Source of the DNA: Ptychodera flava
Lineage: Eukaryota; Hemichordata; Enteropneusta; Ptychoderidae
Reading direction: 5' to 3'
Assembly (NCBI RefSeq): GCF_041260155.1
Contig: NC_091943.1
Coordinates: 21,700,283-21,764,282 of the forward strand
DNA length: 64,000 nt
This document shows positions 18,655 through 32,379 of the stretch, in pieces. The notes beneath the pieces are model-generated. The model was not told the origin of the DNA and did not search any database. It saw only the letters and a program-made list of their open reading frames with translations. Made by a program: the position numbers and the translations under genes. Numbering within the stretch: the first letter of the stretch is position 1; each line of letters begins with the position of its first letter.

Positions 18655-20143
18655 TCCGTCCGTTCACGCAGATATCTCAGAGATGCCCGAAGCAATTTCA
18701 TTCAAACTTGGTACAAGGATTACTTCATATGTCATACAGATGCACGTCGATTTGTTTTGTGATACGATCCAATATGGCTGCCAGGCGGCCATTTTATTAC
18801 GATTTTTTCATGTACAGAGCCATAATTCAGGCATGTTTCAACTGATTTTATTCAAAGTTGGTACAAGGACATTGACCAATGTCATAGATATGCACGTCAA
18901 TTCTTTTTGTGATACGATCCAATATGGCCGCCGTGCGGCCATTTTGTTACGATTTTTTCATGTACAGAGCCATAACTCAGGCATATCTCAACCGATTATA
19001 TTCAAACTTGGTACAAGGACATTGACCTATGTCATACATATGCACATCAATTTGTTTTGTGATACGATCCAATATGGCCGCCAGGCGGCCATTTTATTAC
19101 GATTTTTTCATGTACAGAGCCATAATTCAGGCATGTTTCAACTGATTTTATTCAAAGTTGGTACAAGGACATTGACCAATGTCATAGATATGCACGTCAA
19201 TTCTTTTTGTGATACGATCCAATATGGCCGCCGTGCGGCCATTTTGTTACAATTTTTTCATGTACAGAGCCATAACTCAGGCATATCTCAACCGATTATA
19301 TTCAAACTTTGTACAAGGACATTGACCTATGTAATACATATGCACATCAATTTGTCTTGTGATACGATCCAATATGGCTGCCAGGCGGCCATTTTATTAC
19401 GATTTTTTCATGTACAGAGCCATAACTCAGGCATGTTTCTACAGATTTTATTCAAAGTTGGTACAAGGACATTGACCAATGTCATAGCTATGCACATCAA
19501 TTTTTTTGTGATACGATCCCAATATGGCCGCCGTGCGGCCATTTTGTTACGATTTTTTCATGTACAGATCCATAACTCAGGCATATCTCAACCAATTTTA
19601 TTCAAAGTTGGTACAAGGACATCAACCTATGTCATACACATGCACATTGACTTGTTTTGTGATACGATCCAATATGGCCACCGTGTGGCCATTTTATTAC
19701 GTTTTTTCATGTCCAGAACCATAACTCAGACATGTATCAAGCAAATTTATTCAAAGTTGGTACAAGGAGATTGACCAATGTCATACATATGCATGTTAAT
19801 TTGTTTTGTGATACGATCCAATATGGCTGCTGTGCGGCCATTTTGTTATGATTTTTTCATGTACAAAGCCATAACTCAGGCATATTTCAACCAATTTTAA
19901 TCAAAGTTGGTACAAAGACATTGACCTACCGTATGTCATACATATGCAAATTGATTTGTTTTGTGATTCGATCCATTATGGCCACCATGTGGCCATTTTA
20001 TTACGATTTTTTCATGTCCTGAACTACAACTCAGACATGTATCAAGCGAATTTATTCAAAAGTATTTTTATCACAGACCTAATCAAGAGGACTCTATCCT
20101 CTCTGAGGACCTGTAATCAAGCACCCATTAACAAGTGGGGACT
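18566..20143 (+). repeat. 150-bp tandem array with higher-order structure inside a terminally inverted unit
   Basis: About nine copies of a 150-bp unit are anchored by the motif GATACGATCC at 18761, 18911, 19061, 19211, 19361, about 19510, 19661, about 19810 and 19965 (variant). Odd units read CCAGGCGGCCATTTTATT and even units CCGTGCGGCCATTTTGTT, so the first six units show a 300-bp higher-order period. The array is preceded by a hairpin (18567-18593) and a (GTGC)n tract (18601-18656). The outer limits AGTCCCCAC (18566) and GTGGGGACT (ends 20143) are exact reverse complements. The layout resembles tandem-repeat-bearing non-autonomous elements such as the Helitron-related or 'pearl' type, but this classification is inference. 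The 390-aa frame across it is open because 150 is a multiple of three. Confidence 0.9.
18567..18593 (+). repeat. Hairpin at the 5' edge of the tandem array
   Basis: GTCCCCACGGAC, a three-base loop ACC, then GTCCGGGGGGAC: 12-bp arms with one mismatch. Terminal hairpins of this type occur near the ends of some rolling-circle elements. Confidence 0.85.
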
Positions 20144-20683
20144 GTGTCATCAACGATGACTTGTCATATGGGAGACCGTCTTCGTTAGCCTGCCAGTAAC
20201 CCACTACTCATGAAGAGTATAATATACAATATGAGAGAGGGAACCATTTAACTGAGCTGTTAGGAGGCCAATAATGGAAACTTTGATAGTATCTCTGGCC
20301 AAGGTAACTTTGTCGTAGTTAGTTCTGAACAAGCTGACTTGCCCTTTCCTTTGATTTTAATAGTCTCTCACCAGGAGGCAGAACTTGCTTGAAACTGTTG
20401 GTATTCTGCATCAGGGAGGGTTTAGGGGAGATAATGGGGATGAATCACAAAGTTTTCTTAATGGCAGTCCATTGAAAGACAGCTACATTTTAAAGGGAAT
20501 ACATGTATGACATGATTGAATGTGTGAAGTAAATATTGTCTAGTTTGATCAATTTTAGCCAGATGACAGCCAAATCACTGGCCATTGCCCGATTTTAGCT
20601 GGCAATAACTTGTATCACTAAACATCTACTCACATATCAATCACAATTTGCCTCCTTATGTTCTACTCGTCAATCTGATATCC

Positions 20684-21026
20684 TTAAGGTAGGTAGATGC
20701 CTCGGGGACAGATATTTGGACTCTCGAAATTTTCTAATACTTTTGTGGTATACCACTTAATGGGCCTCATTTTAAAGCTCTTGCATCAAGAAAAATTTTC
20801 ACGGTCTTAATTTTTTGAAAATAGACAATTTTATTTTTCCCCATAGAGTCAACACAGGTACGATGCTCATTTTGAATTTCAAATATTGGTTAATGTTAGG
20901 CAATTTGTTTCTCTAGTGTAAAGCTTTGCATGGTGACCCCTGATTTTATTTTGAATTGGTACGAGAATGGTTGAAAGCTTCATTGAGCAAAATAAGTCCT
21001 TCACTTTTGAGGTGCCAAGTACATTA
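20684..21026 (+). mobile_element. Interspersed repeat family A, copy 2
   Basis: Starts TTAAGGTAGGTAGATGCCTC, then GGGGACAGATATTTGG; ends GAGGTGCC...ATTAA. It has the same internal order as the other copies, with diverged ends. Confidence 0.8.
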
Positions 21027-24000
21027 ATGCTGACACTGCAAACAATATATGAGTCTGCATTTTGCTAAGTATGTAGGTACTTCCGAATAAAATCACTCAT
21101 ACACATTTGTAGTCATCACAGCAAGTATTTATTCATTAGGTAGAAACTTTCAAGAAATATACAGACACTGCCCAGTTTTCAATAACTTACACAGTAAAAG
21201 CTATCAGTAAACCCATCCTACACGTATTTATAACAAACAATGGAGAAAAAAGACAAATATCTTTATAAATTTCCTTCCAGCAATATATACAAAATATTAT
21301 ACAAATACTTTTATCTGAAATGCATATCTTCCTTTTATCATATTTTCTAGTTTCAATTATTCTCTGGTAACTATTCCCCCACCAGCTATCTGACGATGAT
21401 TATTACTTAATCTTCAAGGTGTTTTATTGTTTGGATGGTGAGGTCACTGGAAAATAAAACACTATACACTGATTATCCTTTCGTAACTGTTGTACGTTTG
21501 ATCACCGAGGGCATGCATAGAATTTAGAGAGAAGACAGTTGGGCAAATTAACATGGAACTGAATCCCCTATATGAGAACTTTTGTCATTGGTATGTCTGT
21601 GTTGGGTATTCTAATCGGTGTATTTTCATGCAGAAGGTTGATAGTTGTATATTCATTTGTGAATACTGACTTAAAATTCCTATCTTTACAAAGTGGAATT
21701 CACCGGTGGTAAAAATACTTCCAAGGGAAAAATATATGGTTTAACTTATTTTGGTAATTTAAAAGTATTACATGACATGTTGTGTGCAGAAATAATAAAA
21801 TGCGATTGAGAAAACAATTCTGATCTACAACAATTTTGCAAATACTACCGGTAGTAGTGTTTTTAGTTTTGTGTCTGTTTGATCTGACATATGCAAAGTG
21901 CTGTTTTAGAGCAGTAGTAGGCTGACAGGTAGTGCCATATATGTCAGCTTAATATACCCATAGGTCTGTGAGTGTAGCAAGCAACTGGCAAACACTAAAA
22001 AAGACAGGAAAATTTTGCACCTAAAATTGTACGCATGATCGTCAGCAAATATCTGTTATTGTTTGTTTTGGATTTTTTGCTGTGATGTGGGCCATCTATT
22101 ATTGAACGGCAATTAAAACTGAAAATGTATAGCATAGTCAAAAGCTACTATATAAACTACCAAGAAATGTACTCACAATTTGCGTTATCTGTTGTCAAGG
22201 CAATTTTAGAGGGTTGATGAAAACTTTTTCTATTTCCGCTTTGTGTGCATTCACTCACATGACAAACAAAAAATAATGATAAAACAATATGATGATTGAT
22301 AAATATGGTAGTAACACATTTGAAAGACAAAATTACACAGGTTTTAGCTCTTGCTTAGGATTTTGCAGTATTTCCGATAAATTTAATTTAAATTTGGAAG
22401 GGGTTGGTTTTATATTAACATACTCCCTACACAGATTCTGCACTGAACAAATATGTTAATCTGAATGTGAGTACTAAAAAATCTACACAAATTATTATTT
22501 TCAATTTAATTTTGGCACTTGTTTCAGTTGCAATTTCTCGCAGTATAGCCACACTATAATTTGAATACTTTTTCTCTACTTCATTGGGTTTTTTCAACAT
22601 GTTGGATTTCCTGGTGAAAATTTTGTCTAACATTCACTGAACAAGAATAATGTGGCTAATTACCACTCCCGTGCTCTGAGTTGGATAAAGTTTTCGGGGA
22701 AAATGACTGTCGTTGGAACAATTCTGTGAAACTAATTTTCTTGTTATTTTTTTAACCTAGTGCTTTGTTAAAACAAGCACTCAGAATGATACTGTGAAAT
22801 TTATTAGAAATCAAAATGTCATCCGGGAAATTTACACTTCAGTAGGTTTTTCAATCTAAACCTTCACTCTATATGGACAAACAGTTAAACCCACTCATTG
22901 AAGGATGGTAGGATTTAAACTATTGTGCAGGTGTTGATGAAACTAGAGGTGTGTATGACAAATTGGGTGGACTAATTCATTTCTAGGACGCTTTCTGAGA
23001 CACAAACGTGGTGACTCATGGCCATGAAAAAAGAATAGACAGGCACTTTGAGCTCAAATCAAATATGGGATTGAACGACACATGCATAAAATCTCAAGGC
23101 GTTGTCCGAAATTTCATTTTCTTTTGGAAATTCTTTCAATGACTCATAGAGATGGCTCGGATTATATACAGAAGAAATCAGTTACACTACATATGTGTGT
23201 GTGTGTGTGTGTCTGTGTCTGTGTATGCCTATGCATTCATGTCTTTAAGTATGTATGTATGATGGTGAATGTGTGTGAGAAATTAAGAATCATTAAGAAT
23301 CAAGGCTCTCTGCTACACAAGATAATACACTATAGTTACATAATCAATAAATAATAACAACTATAATTGTGACATGTACACAGTGCCTGCTGGCCGGAAA
23401 TAAAAAGAATCCAAAATATACATACATCAGTGAATTACCCTGCACATCATAATCCCTTGGAAACGTTCTTTATCATGTGTGCAATGATGAAAATATAAAC
23501 ACTAAGCACAGCAGTGGGGAAGTATGCCAGTCACAAAGGCAATGGAAGCGTAATGAAAATATAGGATAAACTTTAAATATAAATATATCATATCTTCTCT
23601 GTGTTAGAAATATTCTTTGCTGTTTGAAGGGGGAAAACTCACCGGCATTAATAGCTAGGTTGATACTTTTCGCCGACCAAAAATTTACATATTAGAATCC
23701 AGCAGATGAACAAAATCGTTACGGGGCTAAATACCATTAGCATAATGCAAACAAAATATAAATATGTATTTTCACAATCTGAATGTGTTCTCGTCGTTTT
23801 TGTTGAAGTCATCATTCACTATGGTCAAATGGTTGGAGTTTTTGAAATTGTTATGTCATCACTGGTGTAATACATTTACACTGTATGAAATCTTTATTGT
23901 TGTGTATGCTTTGGTGTTGACAGTGATCGTAAATTGTGTGCAAACAGCACATGATGATGTTGCTGTGAATATACTATTGGTGCTGTGGTTTATCGATCAC

Positions 24001-25797
24001 GCTTGGGACAGGGGTCATCACACAGAACCGCTGTGAGCCAACCCACAGGTTTTTTTGTGGTTTATTATAACACTGATCGGATTAGAAAGATTAATATATT
24101 CCATTATTTTGTGAACTAAATCAGTGACACAGATCAGTGTTGTACTAAACTACCAAAACAGCATATGGTTTGGCTTGCAGCAGTTCTGAGGTGATGACCC
24201 CTGACCCGAGTGTGACCTACACGCCACAGCACTGCTTACCCTATTCACAGCTTATGATAATGAAGACATCTCTGTCATTTCTGAAGCATCATTATTCTGA
24301 AAGGCATCTTTTTTTCAATACTCATGATTGGTTGACCCATCGTCCAATTGAAATCAATCAATCAGTCAGGCATGTCAAATCCATGCGATGGACTGAACAT
24401 GATCTCTTGATCTCTACAGACATGATTCTAAATTGTCCTTTTTGGTGCCGCATCCCTGTAAACTATGAATGGCAAATCCTTTGGTGTCAAAATGTTGGAC
24501 ATATTTTGAGGTGTGGGAAAACGAAAGAAAAATGATACTTAAAATTGTTTGGTTTGAAAGTTGTAAAAGAGCGACTGGGATTGGACAAAAAAAAGTTGGT
24601 AATAAGTGGATGTACATTGCACGTAGGTGGAATAAGATCCCGATGGAAAATATCGTAATCTCTGTTTGAGGCAAGTTAACATAAAGTTTATCAAATCATT
24701 ACTGACTGAAAACAACTTCAGAAGTTTAAAGTTGAAGGCATCTACAGTGATACTTGAATGCAAACCAGCCTCTGCAAAATTATAATGTTGACTGGACATG
24801 AAGAAAGTACAGAATATTATATGTTTGTTTCCCAAAGGGCGTGTAAATAGCCCTAAACAGTCCGGTCCCTCGACCTAATGCATCATGTCAAAAAGGCTGT
24901 TTTTGCATTACTCACACACCCTTGGTGAAGCAAACAAATACTGTTACTTGAAAATGGCCAGTCAACATGTGTTTTGTAACACACCTAATCTGTTTTCCTC
25001 GCTATAAAATGGAAAAATTTCTCCTCCGTCACTTGTCTTGGTTGCAGATGACACTGCCGTCTTCACATATGCTTTCTACAATGCATGCATGCCTAGCTGG
25101 CCCTTTAAAACTTATCAAGGTAATAGTTGTTCTAACTTTTAACTGGTCAGCTAAGTTCCTAAACTGTAAACCTGTGACCGACTCTTTGCACGTATCAAGA
25201 TGTCTGTGACTGGAAATTCTGACAGCTATTTTTGATGAGATGCGTTTACCATGATTTCATAAAACCACTTCTGTTCATGGCAGCAACCTAATTGCTCTCA
25301 AGAAGGCGTCAGGGTTTGCTAAGGAGGTCAAACCAAATAGTAAAATTGATGGATTCTTACGACACTACAATTATGCAAATATTCGTGTACCAGTATTCCC
25401 TTCCACTGAAAACCTGAATTCAGCAAAAATTCTCTTGAGAAGTTTCAAATGCAAAACGTGAATGACTGTTGTTATCACCCTTAAAACCATCAAGTTTCTG
25501 AAGTGTCAAAATATTGATAGCAGTTGACATTTGTGGATGTGAATCTTTTGACTGTTTCAAAACTTAGAGTAGCACACTAAAATTATAACTTTCCAGGTAC
25601 AAAATATCTGCACCTAAATAATAGTCCAATGAAATATTACTTAAAAATATTTGGTTTGAAATTTGATGCTCATATCAAGTACCGTTCCCTCAAGGTGGGT
25701 CCTTACTCCCCTAAATTTGTTAATGGAACCACCCAATACAATATGACTACGGCAAGTCCATACCAATGTGTAAGGTTGAGAAGGGGTGGGGGAAGGA

Positions 25798-26516
25798 TTA
25801 ATTGTATTGGACAGGGTACTTGTTGGAATCAACCACTGTAAATTCCATGGTTTCGGTACGCTTGTCTTTGAAAGCTTCGGCTATGAGTTTTGCAGCATCT
25901 CTGTGGGCCAGCCCTTTCAGTGGTTTACCATTGACGCTCATGATGACGTGGCCTCTCTTTAAATTGCTGTTATGATATGCGGAACCACCATACTGCAGCA
26001 AAAAACAAACAAAATAAAATATGAACATACATAGGACAGATTTTTTTAGATTTTTTTTTTGTTTTGATTTGGTGGAGTTGCACTTACAGTAATATGTAAA
26101 TGCATCTGTTCAGTATCTGCAGCCATAAAAATAAACAAACAAATGAAATTTGTTATTAATACCAGACACTCTCTTTGGCTATACAACTGCCACTACAACT
26201 GCCATCATCTTATCCATTTTGCTACATTTCCCTTTGCTGATGTGTGGATTTTTTGTAATAAGGATGAATAACATCTTAAAATATCTTTCCTTGAAATGAA
26301 GGCTTACAGATAACTCATTCATGTCTACAGCATGGCTGTTTCGGAACAGGCAAAATAAAGAACCATGAATACCTGTATGTTGATTACTTTTGGTAGAGGC
26401 TGTTTGGTGCCAGCACCGCCCTCAACGGCGATACCGAGAGTTGGTCGTGTTTTCTTGATCACCACAGTCTCTGTGTATTGCACCGGAGAGTCGGACACCA
26501 GTGCTGGTTCTGATGG
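25798..26516 (-). CDS. WHRN: WHRN exons 13-14: PDZ3 and C-terminus
   Basis: Exon 13 (26373-26516) encodes TLGIAVEGGAGTKQPLPKV and INIQ. Exon 14 (25798-25992) encodes GGSAYHNSNLKRGHVIMSVN, then GKPLKGLAHRDAAKLIAEAF, and ends NKYPVQYN with a TAA stop. The GG-A-x-T-(K/R)-QPLP string is diagnostic of whirlin PDZ3. Confidence 0.94.
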
Positions 26517-29500
26517 CTGTATGTGAGTGGAAAAGATGTGTAACTCATTGAGTTTGCAGGTTTGCAGTTTGCAGGAAAAAACCCCAAAATATTGAAGAGC
26601 TGTGAAGTTATCGGAGTGAGGGAATCATATGGTTCCTGGAAAGAGAATTTCAACTCAAGATACTTGTACTGTCTCACTGATGATGGAGACTATCCAATGC
26701 AACAAATCTGTCAATGCCTCGGGAATGTCTCTGTTCATATACAATATTATTATTATATAGTGTTTTATGACTGGACATGATGAAAGACATTTGTCCGGAA
26801 TATTTTTCTAGAGATAAAATAATATCATATTGTCCAAATATGAGCAGACAACTGTTCTTCCAAGCTAATCAATCACATTTTGTCAGGTCCTGTTGTAAGG
26901 GACGCAACACACTGACTGTGCTGGTATTTCCCCAACAATGCATGCTGACGTAAGATGGCCACTTACCTCGGGAGTACTGTTGACAGTGGCGGACGCCAGT
27001 GTAGTTTCTCTTGATTCATTTGCCTCGTAATTGATGACCGCTTTCCTGACAGTATCCTCTTTGATCTCACTTTGTGGAGACTGTTTTACTGAGTTCTGAT
27101 GCTTCACTCTTGGTTTTGGAACGGGATTGAGTTCACTGCTAGGCTTTCTAGCGATTGCTGGCTTTGGCGCAATGGCTGGCTTCGGTGCGATGGCCGGCTT
27201 CACCTTAGAGTTCTGTTGGTTACTGCCATTCCTTGTCAGTGTACTTTCCCTGCTTTCTGACTGTCTTTCCGTTTCCGTTGTTTCAATCACAATCGTTTTC
27301 CGCGAGACACCCGAATTTGCATCCGGCGTGATCTCCAGACTTTGATTCCTCTTGAGCGTGCCCTTCAGTGTTCCGTCAAGGCTCTCTGTCGAGGAGGTGC
27401 TGGATGAGCGACTTCTTGGGGGACTTGGAGATTGTTGAGGTGACCACGCCCCGCTAGTGACTATCCGTGATGGACTGGAAGATTTTGGTGGACTAGAATT
27501 TCTCTGCAATGTTCTGCTCTGTTTGCCTTCATACAATGTACTCTCCTTTGAAACAAACGTCTCCATAGTAGGTCTGTTGCCCTCGGGACTCGTCGGCCTT
27601 CCTGGGCTTGGAGAGCGTCTTCTGATGACAATCACTTCTCCCGGGGGTGTGGGAGATGGACTTGCCGACCTGTGATTGCCAATTTCGGCATGCTGGCTTG
27701 TCAGTGATGTTTTGCTGATGACCTCCTCTATGGGGCTCTTTGGTCGCGGTGACGCATTGGGACTGGGAGGTTGTTTCTTCAGCTCATAGAGCGTCTCGCT
27801 GGCTTTCTTGGTTCTGGCAACCCTCTTCTGTTGATCTCGAGGCACATGCTGCAAAGAAAGATAAGGATTTGTTCCAAGTGAGCAATAAAACTCAGCATGG
27901 AAATCTAATGCTGACAAGCATTTGAATTTATTTATGTGACCAAAATGTTGCAATTAGACATCTGCACACCTGCATTATAGGGACAAATAAAGTCACTCTT
28001 TTTTACATTTTTGTGATATCAAGAAAACATGGAATACTAGCATATAAATTCACTCAACGTACAAATGATGATGGCACATAACTGTCAAAAATTACCTGTT
28101 TGCTGAATGCAAATAGATGATTTCATTTGTGATATCTAGACAAAATGAATTTGTCCTTTAATTTTTATATTAATTAAAGAAAGTTTAAAAAAAAAAATTG
28201 TCCTATTTCACATTACTAAATTTCCGTATTTATAAGGTTGTTATTAGGGAAGATTAATTGATTGACATGATGTATGTTTGCAGTCCACACCACTATTGTG
28301 AATTTGAAGAAATCAATGTACAATATCTCAACCAACTATTCTTACTTTGATATGTACAGGATTGTTTTGCAAATTTGTATATTTGTTAAAAACAACATTT
28401 TAGTCAAATGACAGTACTTATTAAGAATAGGAGCAGAGTATGCTAGCAGTGGATATTAGAGTGTGTACAGCGATACATTCAATTTTTGTGGTGAGTGCCA
28501 CTTTGGCGAGATGGTTATTTGATCTCAGCTACAGGGTCTGCTGCCTTTTTTGTTTTTGTTGTGTGATTGCTGTATAAATACACACTGTTATATCTGAACA
28601 AAAATAGCAGAAGCACAGGCCGAGTATTGATCAAATTTTGAATAGGGAATTTCACTGTTTTAACATAGAATGCACCATTCATATGCAGGACAGTTGTTAT
28701 GACCGTGGCTGTGTAAGAACCAATGTGTATGAAATGCTAATGAGATACAATGAACGGTTGATCAATGATGGAAATCAAACAATACTGCCACCCTGGTTTT
28801 ACACAAAAGATGTGAAATATGATGAGTACGACTGTTTGTAGTTTACACACATTAAGGTAGAATGCGCCTCGGGGACAGATATTTGCCCGCTGGAACTTTT
28901 ACAATCCTTTTCTGGACTAACATTCGTGCAGGCTCATTTTGAAGCTCAGGGAATACATAAAGTTTTGATCGAATCATCTTTTGTGAAATCGAAAATCCAA
29001 TTTTTTCCCATGCACTTTACAAAGGTATGGTCAAAGGGGAAAGATAAAAGTCCCCTGGGGTGGGGAGGAGGTTTTTTGTGCAACGGTTTACCTTATTTGA
29101 TTTTATTAATTTTGACTGTGATATTTCAAATAAAGAGTTCAACTCCACACTGTCTGACTGCTTTATATATTACCCACAAGTCCTTATCTCCTCTCCAACT
29201 TGTGTATACACCACTGTAATTGCTCCGAAAACATTGCCAACTTGCTAATCCGTATCAGCGGATTAAGTGATTGAGTCAACACCACAGGCATTAAAATAAG
29301 GTGTTGATAAAGTGTTTAATTTTTCCCGACATTTTCTCAACAATCGGCTTTCAAGCTTTGAGGCTGACTTTTTTCCCGGTAATTTTTCTCAACGACCGGT
29401 CGTGAGGTTGTGGCTGTAAAGTGTTGAATTTAGCCTGACATTTTCTCAATGATCAGTCATGAGGTTATGGCTTTCAGGCTTTGACTTTTTTCAGTAATTT

Positions 29501-32327
29501 CTCTCGATGGCAGGTCACTAGGGAGCTCCTTTACTGTTTATTTATGAATAATAAGTTGTTTGCCTTCCTGTTTATTTACAAATTCATGAATATTTTAAGC
29601 GTCCACTAGTTTTACGGACGACATCGTGACACTGTGTCTGTGATCTTCAACCCTTTCCTTATTTTAATGCGTGTGGGACGGCTGTGGTGTTGACTCAATC
29701 ACTTAATCCGCTGATACGGACAGCGGATTAGCAAGTTGGCAATGTTTTCGGAGCAATTACAGTGGTGTATACACAAGTTGGAGAGGAGATAAGGACTTGT
29801 CGGTAATATATAAAGCAGTCAGACGGTGTGGAGTTGAAATCTTTATTTGAAATACCACAGTCAAAATTAATAAAATCAAATAAGGTAAACCATTGCACAA
29901 AAAACCTCCTTCCCACCCCAGGGGACTTTTATCTTTCCCCTGTGTATGGTGGCCATTTTGAATTTCGAGAGTGCAAATGTTGTGTACTTTGTTTCTCTAG
30001 TACCAAATTTTGCACGGTGACCCCTAGATTTTTATTCTTGATTTGGTAAAAGAATGGTTGAAAGTTTCATTGAGGAAAGTTTAGGCAAAAATATACATCT
30101 TTTAATTTTGAGGTGCATACTACCTTAAATTGAACTGATCCTCAATGCCCCACCCCTAAAGCTGAACGCTGATAATGTGAATAATGATAAATGATGTATG
30201 AACGTGCTTACATGTGTGGGATCACTGATTCGTTGATTTCGATTTAAATTAATTGGTGAGGGAGTGCTGAAGGTGACACTCTGAAAGAGGAAATGGGAAA
30301 AAAAATGTGCGATGAGATAAAATGATCAATACAAGACTCCAGGGCTGACTATACACCAAGCAGTTTGATTGGCTAATATACCTGTAAACATGAGCCAATA
30401 GCGAAACAAATCATGGAAAACATTTTGCCATGACACTTTGCCAGTGAAATTCAAGCGATGGGAAATTGAATATGAGTATTTCACCATGTACTGAAGTTTC
30501 TCAAATGTTTTGCTGAGGTCTGTTAAAATAGGTACGTAGTGTGGGAGCCCAATCTGATTAAAATCAGATGTAGAGTACCAGGGACGTCTATACTTACGTG
30601 GTACTCTATATCTGATTTTAATCAGATTATGTGGGAGCCCTGGTACCATAATCCTAATGTGATGATTGTATTGATAAAGCAAGGGGAACCCTACTACAGT
30701 AATATGACTGGGGGAACCATTGAAAAATTTCTGAAGTGCAGCATGCTTGTAAGGTTATATCTGATTGGTCGGTTGTCACTATTCACAGCAACTTAGGGAG
30801 TCTTTTTGTATTATTTTATTATAACGGTAAGATTCAGCCACCCAATTGGATATCAGCTTCCGAGACACTGCACATCAGCCAAAAATTTGGGTATACAATC
30901 ATGCTGCTCACAAGACTGTAATGGTTTGACGTATGCTTCTGTATTTTGTTTGAACTCCATGACCTGACAAACGAAACACTGGCTGGCTTTAGGATTTAAT
31001 CTCAGACTGGTGGTACACATACAATTACAAATATCAAATCTGATTTTGACCTACGACTGCAAGAGTGTTTAAAGACGCTGTTGTTCATCCTTTGACATCA
31101 ATAGTTTTTTCCAAATATGCTCTATCCGTAAAGTACATTTGACCTTTCACCTCTATGCTATTTCAAAATAAGGCAATTCAATCGACGCATCTAGCACTTT
31201 ACCAAATATGGTTGTTTTTCTTTGATATCGGAGTCTTTGCAAAATTGCTGCCCCTAATGACACTTACTCCACCTACTCCACTGTGAGTAGAACTCTCCGT
31301 GGTCACGCTGTCAAAGCTGTGCCGTCTCTCCAGATCTGTCGACTGTCGTCTCCTCTGAGTGCTGGTGGAAGAGCTGGAACTTTGCCAAGATTCATGGTCG
31401 GGGCCCTCACTTGCGGTGCTGCTGCAGGAGCTGTCTGTGATTGGCTCTGGCAGAGTGTCGTTGATGGTGATTGGTGGAGTTGGCGATATCGTAACACTGA
31501 AATGGGAGTTTGCAACAAGGTTAGTTGAGCGTAATGAGTGGAATGGGGAATACGGCAGCAATGTCAAATCAGAAACACTACCTTTTTGCGACAAATACAC
31601 GCCACAGTTTCATATTTAGTGCTGAAAAATCTTGACTATGTTCGAGTTGCATTTTTGCCAAATCTGATAATTTGCCATAAGTACAGACAACATTCAAAAG
31701 CAAATTAACTTGCACAATAAATCAAACTGATTCACATTCATTTCTATTCCCTATGTAACACAATGTTCGATTCAAAACTAAATAATGAACTTTTATGAAA
31801 CATTGATTTTTTAATCTTGTTTTTGAATTTACTTCTACATATCATATTTGCAAGAAAAGAATATTTTTATCGGCTACAAGCATCAGACAAGTACAACACA
31901 GACACAAAATATTTATTAGCAAGATTATCCCTGCTAATATTGCTTTCCTTATTAGTTTTATTATGGACACTTTTATTATTTGAATGTACAATGGTGATGT
32001 TACATTGACAATCAGCTGTAAGTTTACATTTGAGCTCCTCTATGAATCCTTATTGGTCCAGTATTTGACAAAAAACACACAATACGAACAGGAGGTACAC
32101 TGGCACGACACTGGTACATAAAGTATTATTTTACGATTTTTATTTAACGGCAACAGATACAGAGAACATGAAAGCATGCAAAGAAAAAAAAAATGTCAAT
32201 AGTACACATTCACTTATTTGCAAACTATAGTGGGCCTACTATGGTAATGCTCTAAACATGGAAATACCACTCTTGTGACATGCCAAAGGTCAAGGTCAAG
32301 GGTGAGTGATTAGTCCGTCTTACACAT

Positions 32328-32379
<52 letters not shown>

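Larger units (their letters stand above)
18227..25797. other. Convergent intergenic interval between TSEN15 and whirlin
   Basis: It holds the TSEN15 3' UTR, the tandem array, one family A repeat (20684-21026) and a short (TG)n tract (about 23192-23212). No exon was recognised in 21030-25797 on either strand. The 3' UTR of whirlin must begin at 25797, but I saw no AATAAA on the minus strand in the first 600 bp, so it may be long. Confidence 0.6.

Noticed and set aside
18602..19774. 390-aa open reading frame as a protein gene
   Set aside because: It is entirely the 150-bp tandem array; openness follows from the unit length, and there is no start context or recognisable domain.
29060..29916. 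Pair of 62-aa frames starting MGRRFFVQ
   Set aside because: They are the two inverted arms of the hAT-like element read on opposite strands, not genes.
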